Below, in pieces: positions 9,450 through 16,783 of a stretch of DNA of 64,000 nucleotides. Position 1 is the stretch's first letter, and each line of letters begins with the position of its first letter. Origin of the DNA: CADEDH01 sp050330635 (GTDB lineage Bacteria; Actinomycetota; Acidimicrobiia; Acidimicrobiales; SZUA-35). The notes beneath the pieces were generated by a model. It searched no databases. It was given only the letters and a program-made list of their open reading frames with translations, and was not told the origin of the DNA. A program made the position numbers and the translations under genes. The stretch is from assembly GCA_050330635.1 (NCBI GenBank), contig JBHJNQ010000064.1:16058-80057 (forward strand). The letters are read 5' to 3'.

Positions 9450-9543
9450 GACGACCTCCAGCCGCAGGTTCCGCCACCGGCAGAACTCCGTCAGTGACGA
9501 GCGAAGCGAGGAACGGCGCGAACTCAGCGACGAAGAGATTCAC
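9436..9543 (-). other. 35-codon bridging ORF between nuoD and nuoH with a partial copy of the nuoH 5' end
   Basis: A GTG at 9543 overlaps the nuoD stop as GTGA and opens a 35-codon frame that stops 14 bases inside nuoH. Its start encodes NLFVAEFAPF, resembling the NuoH N-terminus LVAEFAFW. The likeness comes from a 16-base direct repeat (9430-9445 and 9518-9533). It may be a remnant of a local duplication, or a relay ORF that carries ribosomes from nuoD to nuoH. No protein family is recognised and expression is uncertain. Confidence 0.35.
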
Positions 9544-10712
9544 CGGTCGATGTCTCCCAGGATGAAGTAGAGCGAGGCCAGGATGGTGATCACGTCGGGG
9601 ACGTAGGTGCCCTTCAGCAGCCACGGGCTGATCGACATGTTGGAGAAGCTGGCCGAGCGGATCTTCACCCGGAACGGCTCGAGCCCACCCTGGCTCACCA
9701 CGTAGTAGCCCATGATGCCCAACGGGTTCTCGGTGGCCACGTAGGCTTCGCCCGCGGGCACCTTGATGATGCGGGGCACCTTGGCCATGATCGGACCGGC
9801 GGGGATGGCGTCGAGCAACTGGTCGAGGATGTGGCAGGCCTCCCGGACCTCCTGCAGACGAACCCAGTAGCGGGCGAACGAGTCGCCGTCGGGGTGGGTC
9901 CACACCTTCCAGTCGACCTTGTCGTAGGCCAGGCCGACCGGGTTGTCACGGCGGAGGTCCCAGTCGACACCGGAGGCTCGGATGTTGGCTCCCGACAGAC
10001 CGTACGACAGTCCGATGTCGGCCGGGATGACCCCGATCCCCCGCGTCCGGGTCTGGAAGATCTCGTTGCCGACGATCAGGTCTTCCATCACCTGGCAGAA
10101 GTTGCGGATCTTGTCGAGGGAACGGCGGGTCTCGTCGATCCAGCCGGCGGGGAGGTCGTCCTTGATGCCGCCGATGCGATCGAAGTTGGGGTGGAACCGG
10201 CCGCCGGTGGCGGCCTCGATCTGGTTGAGGATGTGCTCCCGGTCGCGGAAGGCGTAGAACACGGGGGTCACGGCCCCCAGCTGGACGCCCATGTCGCCCA
10301 GGAACAGGGTGACGTTGGCGATGCGGGCCATCTCGAACAGGATCGTGCGGATCCACTGGGCCCGAGGTGGGGCCTCGACACCCATCAGCTGCTCGGCGGC
10401 GAGGATGAACGGCACCTCGTTGGCGAAGCTACCGAGCCAGTCGATCCGGTTGATCAGGGTGGTGACCTGCGGATACGTGCGGACCTCGACCAGCTTCTCG
10501 TAACCCCGGTGCATGTAGCCCATGATCGGGTCGGCCTCGATCACCTGTTCGCCGTCGAGGCGGACCACGATACGGAGGGTGCCGTGGGTGGCCGGATGCT
10601 GGGGCCCGATGTTGAGGGTCATCCCCTCCGCCTCGAGCTCCACGTTGACCCGGGCGTCGGCCGCCTGGGAGGCGATGTAGGACAACTGCCGTCGATCGCT
10701 CACCGCGGTCAC
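9540..10712 (-). CDS. nuoD: NADH-quinone oxidoreductase subunit D, atypical (complex I copy 1)
   Basis: A 390-residue subunit of the 49-kDa/NiFe-hydrogenase-large-subunit family, forming the quinone pocket with NuoB. GPQHPATHG (36-44) keeps the quinone-site His (H43). The MHRG segment keeps the Arg (R69) that NDUFAF7 methylates in human NDUFS2. The near-universal quinone Tyr in the RxDY motif is Trp here (NRIDW, W92). The GTG at 10712 is preferred because it overlaps the nuoC stop as GTGA; another in-frame GTG lies two codons in. The sequence is clearly divergent from the second NuoD in this window. Confidence 0.95.
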   Translation of the reverse strand: MTAVSDRRQLSYIASQAADARVNVELEAEGMTLNIGPQHPATHGTLRIVVRLDGEQVIEADPIMGYMHRGYEKLVEVRTYPQVTTLINRIDWLGSFANEVPFILAAEQLMGVEAPPRAQWIRTILFEMARIANVTLFLGDMGVQLGAVTPVFYAFRDREHILNQIEAATGGRFHPNFDRIGGIKDDLPAGWIDETRRSLDKIRNFCQVMEDLIVGNEIFQTRTRGIGVIPADIGLSYGLSGANIRASGVDWDLRRDNPVGLAYDKVDWKVWTHPDGDSFARYWVRLQEVREACHILDQLLDAIPAGPIMAKVPRIIKVPAGEAYVATENPLGIMGYYVVSQGGLEPFRVKIRSASFSNMSISPWLLKGTYVPDVITILASLYFILGDIDR

Positions 10713-11470
10713 GATGCGTCCTCCGGGTTCGTGGTGGCGGGGCCGGCGCCCTCGTCGGCGGTCGGGCCGTCGTCGGTGGTCGGCATGGGCTCGACGTCGA
10801 CGATGCCCGGCCACGGCTTCACCAGCCGGGCCAGCAGGGGGAAGTCCTTGCGCAGGGGGTGGCCCTCGAAATCCGTCGGCAGGTACAGGTTGCGCAGGCC
10901 GGGATGGCCGATGAACCTGATGCCGAACATCTCCCACGCCTCGCGCTCGTGCCAGTCGGCCCCGGGGTAGGTGTCGGTCCAGGTGGCGATGGCGAGCTCG
11001 GCGTCGACATCGGCCTTGAGGGTCAGGCTGAGCTTCGTGGCCAGGTTGCCCACCCGGGCGATGACCTGGAAGCGGGTCTCCCCCCCGGCGGCGCTGGCCG
11101 CCGCCGCCGCTTCGGCCGTCGGGGCGCCCTCGACATCCTCGTCACCGGCGCTCGGCGGCTCGAGCGCCTTGTCGACCTCGGCGTCGAGGCTGCGGCCGTA
11201 CGGCGACGGCAGCCAGTCGATGGCCGAGAGCCAGTCGAAGAACCGGAACCGCTGCCGGTTGCGCAGATAGTCGGCGGTGTCGGCCCAGGCGTCGTTGGCG
11301 ACCCGGATCCAGAGATCCCGACCGGGCACCAGATGGGTGGCCACGACGGCGTCGCCGAGCTCACCGCTGACCGCCTCGAGGAGGGCGGTGCGGCCCTCGT
11401 CGACGATCTCGGTGTCGGCCGTGTCGGTATCGGTGGTCTCGCCGGTGTCAGCTGATGGCAAGGGGATCAC
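10709..11470 (-). CDS. nuoC: NADH-quinone oxidoreductase subunit C (complex I copy 1)
   Basis: A 253-residue 30-kDa-type subunit, separate from NuoD. The family signature YPGADWHEREAWEMFGIRFIGHPGLRNLYLPTDFEGHPLRKD is spread over about residues 168-210. Compared with typical NuoC it has an acidic N-terminal leader, an Ala-rich insert around residues 112-132, and a hydrophilic C-terminal tail. The GTG start overlaps the 3' end of nuoB by 23 bases. Confidence 0.94.
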   Translation of the reverse strand: MIPLPSADTGETTDTDTADTEIVDEGRTALLEAVSGELGDAVVATHLVPGRDLWIRVANDAWADTADYLRNRQRFRFFDWLSAIDWLPSPYGRSLDAEVDKALEPPSAGDEDVEGAPTAEAAAAASAAGGETRFQVIARVGNLATKLSLTLKADVDAELAIATWTDTYPGADWHEREAWEMFGIRFIGHPGLRNLYLPTDFEGHPLRKDFPLLARLVKPWPGIVDVEPMPTTDDGPTADEGAGPATTNPEDAS

Positions 11471-11948
11471 CCTTCCACTTCTCTGCCATGTCCTCGTTCT
11501 GGATCAGTTCCTGGAGCAGCACGATGCCCTCCAGTAGCGCCTCGGGTCGGGGGGGGCACCCGGGAACGTACACGTCGACGGGGATGATCTGGTCGACACC
11601 CTTGGTCACGGAGTAGCTGTCCCAGTAGGGGCCGCCGCAGTTGGCACACGATCCCATCGAGATCACGTACTTTGGCTCCGGCATCTGCTCGTAGAGCCGA
11701 CGGACGGCCGGGGCCATCTTGTCGGTCACCGTGCCCGACACGACGACGAGGTCGGCCTGGCGGGGGCTGGCGGGCAGGGGGATCACCCCGAGGCGCATCA
11801 CGTCGTAGCGGGGCGACCCGAAGGCCGCCCCCATCTCGATGGCACAGCACGCCAGGCCCCACTGGTACACCCACAGCGAGTACTTGCGACTCATGTTGAG
11901 CAGCGTGGTCAGCCCTTTTGGCAGCTTGCCCGATTCGACCAATCCCAT
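11448..11948 (-). CDS. nuoB: NADH-quinone oxidoreductase subunit B, cluster N2 (complex I copy 1)
   Basis: A 166-residue subunit holding the terminal [4Fe-4S] cluster N2 next to quinone. The ligands are visible as the tandem Cys pair in LACCAIEMG (C34, C35), C101 in MGSCANCGG and C131 in VPGCPPRPE. Length is normal. It lies 46 bases after nuoA in the same direction. Confidence 0.97.
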   Translation of the reverse strand: MGLVESGKLPKGLTTLLNMSRKYSLWVYQWGLACCAIEMGAAFGSPRYDVMRLGVIPLPASPRQADLVVVSGTVTDKMAPAVRRLYEQMPEPKYVISMGSCANCGGPYWDSYSVTKGVDQIIPVDVYVPGCPPRPEALLEGIVLLQELIQNEDMAEKWKGDPLAIS

Positions 11949-11994
11949 GTGGTGTGTTCTCCCTCGACGTGTCCTCGACCGGTGAGCGTTGCAG

Positions 11995-12360
11995 TCACGC
12001 CCAGCGCAGCACGCCCTTTCGCCAGGCGTAGGCCAGACCGAGGGCGAGAATGAAAATGAAGATCACCATCTCGACCAGCCCGAAGTAGCCGTACGCCTCC
12101 AACCGGGTGGCCCACGGGAAGATGAAAACCGCTTCGACGTCGAACATGACGAACAGCAGGGCGAAAATGTAGTAGCGGATCTGGCTCTGTGACCAACCGG
12201 AGCCGACCGGGTCGACGCCGCTCTCGTAGTTCTCGACCTTGCCGGCGGACGGACGGTTGGGACGGAGCAGCGAGGCGATCCCGATGAAGCCGCCGACAAC
12301 CCCGCAGCCCAGGAGGGCGAACAGGATGACGAGGAGATACTCGCGAAGGAAGTCCGACAC
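11995..12360 (-). CDS. nuoA: NADH-quinone oxidoreductase subunit A (complex I copy 1)
   Basis: A 121-residue, three-helix membrane subunit. The loop YESGVDPVGSGWSQSQIRYY and the helix FALLFVMFDVEAVFIFPWA are diagnostic for NuoA. The GTG at 12360 gives the normal start SDFLREYLLVILFALLG; an upstream extension of the open frame shows no conservation. It is the first gene of the nuoE/F/G-less operon, so the promoter should lie in 12361-12517, shared with the divergent gene at 12518. I see no Rex operator there. Confidence 0.94.
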   Translation of the reverse strand: MSDFLREYLLVILFALLGCGVVGGFIGIASLLRPNRPSAGKVENYESGVDPVGSGWSQSQIRYYIFALLFVMFDVEAVFIFPWATRLEAYGYFGLVEMVIFIFILALGLAYAWRKGVLRWA

Positions 12361-12517
12361 GACTGGCGAGCCTACCTGTGACAAGGGCGCCGATCCAAGA
12401 TCATCACGTGTGACTTTCTGGTGGAGATTGCCCGGTCGCCCCTCGCCCGGCGTCGGCCCGGCCCGATGGCGGACGACGTAGCGGACGGCCTGGCGAGCGA
12501 GGGTACGACCCTCTAGG

Positions 12518-12991
12518 TTGCCGGGGGTGAGCGACCACGCCGAAGCCCACGGACCGTCGCCCGGATCGGTCGCCTGGGCCGACCCGGCCACTCTCGGTGA
12601 TGAACCGCCGGTGGAGCGCGTGCTCGCCGTCTACGGGACCCTGCGCCCGGGGGACACCAACTTCGACGTGGTGGGCGGGATCGCCGGCGAGTGGTTCACC
12701 GGAGTGATCCGAGGTCGACGGTTCATCAATCCCGCCGGCCGGTACCGGGGCTACCCCGCGTTCGTGGCCGCCGACGCCACGGGGTCACCCGGCGGTGGAA
12801 CCGGGCCGGCCCCCGTCCCGGTCGCCGTGCTCGTCTCGGTCGAGCTGCCCCGTCACTGGGCTCGCCTCGACGACTTCGAGGGACCAGGCTACCGGCGGGT
12901 GCCGATCGGCGTCGTGCTCGACCCTCGCGCCGGTGGCGAGCCCGTCGCCTGCCGAGCCTACGTCTACGAGACCCTGCCCCATCCGGCCTGA
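12518..12991 (+). CDS. gamma-glutamylcyclotransferase-like (AIG2/GGCT fold) protein
   Basis: A 157-residue protein with the GGCT-like nucleotide-loop motif VYGTLRPGDTN (about 38-48) and a later acidic residue in LDDFEGPGYRR, both usual in the AIG2/gamma-glutamylcyclotransferase family. Such enzymes cyclise gamma-glutamyl amines or peptides to 5-oxoproline, but substrates vary widely. The start is unsure: TTG at 12518 or GTG at 12527. It is divergent from nuoA; no functional link to the respiratory genes is evident. Confidence 0.75.
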   Translation: MPGVSDHAEAHGPSPGSVAWADPATLGDEPPVERVLAVYGTLRPGDTNFDVVGGIAGEWFTGVIRGRRFINPAGRYRGYPAFVAADATGSPGGGTGPAPVPVAVLVSVELPRHWARLDDFEGPGYRRVPIGVVLDPRAGGEPVACRAYVYETLPHPA

Positions 12992-13206
12992 GCCCAACGG
13001 ATCCGACGGTCCGCTGGTACTTCTCCACTGGGTCCAACCGGACTCGGCTTCGGGGTTGCGGCATACCGACCCCATGGGAGCGACCAGGGCGCCCCGGCTA
13101 GGGTCCCCCCACCGTCATCTCCGCCTCCGGTTTGACCGTGGGGGCCATCCGGGCCAGATTCGGCGCAGCGAACGCCAACGTGAACGCCGACGAGCAAGGG
13201 GACGAG

Positions 13207-13635
13207 ATGAACGAGTTGACGGTGGAGGACCGACTGGAGCTGTACGAGCTCCCGGGGCGCTACGGCGACGCCATCGACGACCGGGACTGGGATGCGTTGC
13301 GTACCGTCTTCACCGAGGACGGCGTCTTCGACCTGACCGGCGTCGGCTCCCGGCTCTGCACCGGTATCGACGACATCGTCGACTTCATGGAGCGCGAGGC
13401 CGCCCATCCCCGCACCCACATGATGACCAACATCCGGGCCTGGCCCACCGAGGACGGCGCCGAGCTCCGCTTCCGGATCGTGGCCCTGCTCACCGAGGGA
13501 CGCGTCGGCACCGCCAGCTACTACGACCAGGTGGTCAGGACCGACGCCGGCTGGCGGGTGGCGCATCGTCAGGTCCACCTCCGCCGTCGCGACAAGCGGG
13601 AAGCCGAGGTCGACCGCAACGGCATCGCCCTGTAG
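13207..13635 (+). CDS. SnoaL-like (NTF2-fold) protein
   Basis: A 142-residue protein with the SnoaL-like pattern: an N-terminal helix with LELYELPGRYGDAIDDRDWDALRTVFTED read over residues 8-36, then a curved sheet ending VVRTDAGWRVAHRQVHLR. Members are small cone-shaped enzymes or binding proteins (isomerases, cyclases, hydratases). The ATG at 13207 follows an AAGGGG ribosome site; an upstream in-frame start at 13132 lacks support. Substrate unknown. It runs convergent to the peptide-transport operon. Confidence 0.7.
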   Translation: MNELTVEDRLELYELPGRYGDAIDDRDWDALRTVFTEDGVFDLTGVGSRLCTGIDDIVDFMEREAAHPRTHMMTNIRAWPTEDGAELRFRIVALLTEGRVGTASYYDQVVRTDAGWRVAHRQVHLRRRDKREAEVDRNGIAL

Positions 13636-13770
13636 CCGACGCTGGCGGTGGCGATCGCCCGGCCGGTGACCGTCCTCTACCCGCTGTGATCACCGCAGTG
13701 CCGCGCCTCCGGATCGACCGGCCGTGGTGCTGCTGTTCCTCGGCCGTTGCGGCGCCGGATCGGCGGGCCG

Positions 13771-14805
13771 TCAGGTCAGGTACGCAGTGGCCCCCGGGAG
13801 CTCCAACTCACGGTGACGCCAACAGCGCACCAGCCGACCCGGTCCGGCGTCGAGCAGGGGCTGAGGCTCGAGGCAGGCCTCCTGCTGGAACTCGCAGCGG
13901 GGTCCGAACCGGCAACCGGCGGGGAAGTCGACCGGTTGGGGCACCCGGCCGGGGATGGCGGTCAGGTCCTCGGCCGCCACCCCGGGGCGGGGGATGGCGG
14001 CGAGCAGTCCGGCCGTGTAGGGATGGCGGGGGAACTCGAGGGCCTCGTCGACCGAACCCTCCTCCACGATCTGGCCGGCGTACATGGTCAGAACCCGGTC
14101 GCAGGTCTCGGCCACCACCCCCAGATCGTGGGTGATGAGCAGTACCGCCGTGCCCCGCTCCTCGCTCAGCTTCACGATCAGGTCGAGTACCTGGGCCTGG
14201 ATCGTCACGTCGAGGGCGGTCGTCGGCTCGTCGGCCACCAGCAGACGGGGCTCGCACACGAGGGCCATGGCGATCATGGCCCGCTGCCGCATCCCTCCCG
14301 ACAGCTGGTGGGGGTACTCCCGGTACCGGCGGGCCGGCTCGGGGATCCCGACCTCGGCCAGGAGCTCGATCGATCGCGCCCGGGCCTCGGCCCGGCTCAC
14401 CTCGTGATGGGCCCGGAGGGTGGAGCCGATCTGCTGGCCGACCGTGAACACCGGGTCGAGGGCGGTCATCGGCTCCTGGAACACCATCGAGACCTGGGTC
14501 CCCCGCAGGGTCCGCAGCTCACGCTCCGGCAGGGCCAGCAGGTTCCTCCCCTCGAGCAGCACCTCACCCGAGATCCTGGCCGCGGCCGGGGCCAGACCGA
14601 GCAGGGACAGCCCGGTGAGCGACTTACCGCTCCCGCTCTCCCCCACCATGCCCACCCGCTCCCCGGCGGCGATGGTGAACGACGACCCGCTGACCGCCTC
14701 CGCCACCCCCCTCGGGGTGTCGAAGGCGATGGCCAGATCGCGCACCTCGAGCAGAGGGGCACCACCGGCCGGAGGGAGATCGGACGGGGCGAGGTGGTCG
14801 GTCAC
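13771..14805 (-). CDS. oligopeptide/dipeptide ABC transporter ATPase, OppD/DppD type
   Basis: A 344-residue ATPase with Walker A GESGSGKS, signature LSGGMRQR, Walker B LLVADEPTTALD and the switch His in ITHD. The C-terminus is the OppD/DppD extension with four cysteines (in GCRFGPRCEFQQEACL and the later RCWR), a region that binds a [4Fe-4S] cluster in the mycobacterial OppD. GTG start overlaps the permease stop as GTGA. It is the last gene of the five-gene importer F-A-B-C-D and powers uptake with the second ATPase at 18568. Confidence 0.92.
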   Translation of the reverse strand: MTDHLAPSDLPPAGGAPLLEVRDLAIAFDTPRGVAEAVSGSSFTIAAGERVGMVGESGSGKSLTGLSLLGLAPAAARISGEVLLEGRNLLALPERELRTLRGTQVSMVFQEPMTALDPVFTVGQQIGSTLRAHHEVSRAEARARSIELLAEVGIPEPARRYREYPHQLSGGMRQRAMIAMALVCEPRLLVADEPTTALDVTIQAQVLDLIVKLSEERGTAVLLITHDLGVVAETCDRVLTMYAGQIVEEGSVDEALEFPRHPYTAGLLAAIPRPGVAAEDLTAIPGRVPQPVDFPAGCRFGPRCEFQQEACLEPQPLLDAGPGRLVRCWRHRELELPGATAYLT

Positions 14806-15767
14806 GACCCTCCCTTCGACGAACGGGCGAGGCGCCGCACGGCCCGCCGGATGCGGCGTTCGGTGCCGGCCACCGGATCGAGGCTGTCGCGCAGCGAATC
14901 GCCGAGGGCGTTGATGGCCAGCACGGTCAGGGTGATGGCCAATCCTGGCGCCACCACCTGGACGTTGGGGGACACGTGGAGGTATCGGGACGAACGGCTG
15001 AGCATGCCGCCCCAGCTGGCGGTCGGTGGCTGGGCCCCGAGCCCGATGAACGACAGGGCGGCTTCGGCCAGGAAGGCCACGGCCAGCAGCAGGGCCGACT
15101 GGACGATGATGGGTTGGATGGCGTTGGGGAGGATGTGACGCCGGATCGTGTGCCACCACGGGCTCCCGTACTGTTCGGCGGCGTCGACGTAGAGGTGGTT
15201 CTTGGTGGCCAGCACCTGGCCTCGCATGAGGCGGGCGACCGACGGTGAGAAGGTGACTCCCACCGCCACCATGGCGTTGGTCAGGCCCGGGCCGAGGGCG
15301 GCCACGATCCCGATGGCGAGGACGATGGCGGGGAAGCCGAGGATCGAGTCGACGATACGCATCAGCACGTTGTCGACGATGCCGCCGAGGTAGCCGGCCA
15401 GCACGCCCACCGGGATCCCCAACACGAGGGCGACGGTGACGGCGAGGAAGGAGCCGAACATCGACACCCGGGCGCCGTAGAGGAGTCGAGAGAAGAAATC
15501 GCGCCCGACGTCATCGGTTCCCAGCCAGTTCTCGCTCGAGGGGCCGGCCAGAACCGACGTGAGGGTCTGCTCGTTCGGGTCGTCCGGAGCGAGCAGGGGG
15601 GCGAACACGGCGACGAAGAGGACGAGAAGGAGCCACCCCAGGGCCACCTTGGCCCGGGTGTCGCCCCACAACCAATCGAAGCGGTCCCAGGGGGAACGGC
15701 CGGCCTCGGCCAGTTCGGGAGGCAGAGCGTCGTCGGCCACGACGGCATCGGTCACGGCGTCGGTCAT
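14802..15767 (-). CDS. peptide ABC transporter permease, OppC/DppC type
   Basis: A 321-residue permease with an N-terminal cytoplasmic stretch, a first membrane helix (about 43-62), the OppC N-terminal segment LGTDDVGRDFFSRLLYGAR, and five further helices. The EAA coupling loop is YVDAAEQYGSPWWHTIRRHILPN spread over about 205-227. ATG at 15767 overlaps the oppB-type stop as TGATG. Confidence 0.93.
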   Translation of the reverse strand: MTDAVTDAVVADDALPPELAEAGRSPWDRFDWLWGDTRAKVALGWLLLVLFVAVFAPLLAPDDPNEQTLTSVLAGPSSENWLGTDDVGRDFFSRLLYGARVSMFGSFLAVTVALVLGIPVGVLAGYLGGIVDNVLMRIVDSILGFPAIVLAIGIVAALGPGLTNAMVAVGVTFSPSVARLMRGQVLATKNHLYVDAAEQYGSPWWHTIRRHILPNAIQPIIVQSALLLAVAFLAEAALSFIGLGAQPPTASWGGMLSRSSRYLHVSPNVQVVAPGLAITLTVLAINALGDSLRDSLDPVAGTERRIRRAVRRLARSSKGGS

Positions 15768-16705
15768 CAGCGGATCCTCGGGTCGATGACGCGGTAGGCG
15801 ATGTCGATCAACAGGTTGATGGCGAGCACGATCAGGACGTAGGTGAGGACCACCCCCTGGATGACGGGGAAGTCCCGCGAGGTGGCGGCGTTGATCACCC
15901 GGAACCCCATCCCGGGGATGGCGAACACGGCCTCTATCACCACCGTGGCCCCCAGCGTGGTGTTCACCAGCAGACCGATCACGGTGATGATGGTGACCCC
16001 CGAGTTGCGCAGGGCGTGTTTCCACAGGATCGTTCGCCACGGCAGGCCCTTGGCTCGGTGGGTGCGCACCGACGGCGACGACAGGGCCTCGATCATCGCG
16101 CCCCGCACCTGGCGGGTGACGATGGCGATGCCGGACGTCGACACGACGAAGGCGGGGAGGATCGTGTGGCGAAGGGCGTCGCCGAGACCGTCGGTGAGCA
16201 CGACGAAGCCCCGGGCCGGCAGGAGCTGCCAGTTGATGGCCACGAGGGCGACGAGTACCAGGGCCAACCAGAAGTTGGGGACCGACACCCCTACGGCCGA
16301 GCCGCTGGTGACCATCAGATCGGTCGGCTTGTTGGCCCGGGTGGCGGCCAGGATCCCCAGGGGAACGCCGACCACCACCGAGATGAGTACCCCAGCCAGT
16401 ACCAGCTGGAGGGTGGTGGGTAGGGCCCGACCGATGATCGAAGCGACTTGCTCGGTGCGGATCAACGACTCTCCCAGATCGCCGGTGGCTACCTTGCCCA
16501 CCCAGTTGGCGTACTGGACGACGAGGGGGTCGTTGAGGCCGAGTTGCTCGCGCACCTCGGCGATGCGTTCCTCGGTGGCGTTCTCACCCAGCACCACCGT
16601 CGCCGGGTCGGCCGGCCCGATGTGCTGGAGGCCGAAGATGGTGAAGGTGGCGAAGATGAGCGTGGGGATCACCGCCACCAGGCGGGTTCCCAAGAGTCTG
16701 AGCAT
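15767..16705 (-). CDS. peptide ABC transporter permease, OppB/DppB type
   Basis: A 312-residue six-helix permease. It shows the DppB pattern: an N-terminal helix, the extracytoplasmic EQLGLNDPLVVQYANWV segment, GESLIRTEQV, and the EAA-like loop THRAKGLPWRTILWKHALRN. ATG start preceded by GGAAAGGACG. It sits after a strong hairpin that separates it from the substrate-binding protein gene and pairs with the OppC-type permease. Confidence 0.93.
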   Translation of the reverse strand: MLRLLGTRLVAVIPTLIFATFTIFGLQHIGPADPATVVLGENATEERIAEVREQLGLNDPLVVQYANWVGKVATGDLGESLIRTEQVASIIGRALPTTLQLVLAGVLISVVVGVPLGILAATRANKPTDLMVTSGSAVGVSVPNFWLALVLVALVAINWQLLPARGFVVLTDGLGDALRHTILPAFVVSTSGIAIVTRQVRGAMIEALSSPSVRTHRAKGLPWRTILWKHALRNSGVTIITVIGLLVNTTLGATVVIEAVFAIPGMGFRVINAATSRDFPVIQGVVLTYVLIVLAINLLIDIAYRVIDPRIR

Positions 16706-16725
16706 GGCTCAGATCGTCCTTTCCG

Positions 16726-16756
16726 ATCGGGGGCCGGCACGCCCGGCCCCCGATCA
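16726..16756 (-). terminator. strong intercistronic stem-loop between binding-protein and permease genes
   Basis: Two 13-base arms (16726-16738 and 16744-16756) are perfect reverse complements around a 5-base loop. There is no T-tract after the stem on the transcribed strand; instead the ribosome site of the next gene follows. This fits a partial terminator or 3'-end-stabilising hairpin that lets the binding protein be made in excess over the permease, as known for other ABC operons. Confidence 0.7.
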
Positions 16757-16783
16757 ACGTCACCGGTTACGACGGTTGGCGAT

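Noticed and set aside
12361..12517. Possible Rex operator before nuoA of the 11-subunit operon
   Set aside because: TGTGAC and CACGTGTGAC occur, but no paired TTGTGAA/TTCACAA arms at the right spacing.
12361..12591. N-terminal extension of NuoA copy 1
   Set aside because: The open frame extends upstream, but the normal NuoA start is at the GTG 12360 and the extension has no membrane or conserved features.
13636..13770. Hidden small gene or RNA between convergent SnoaL-like and oppD-type genes
   Set aside because: Only GC-rich sequence without a coding pattern or a strong hairpin is seen.
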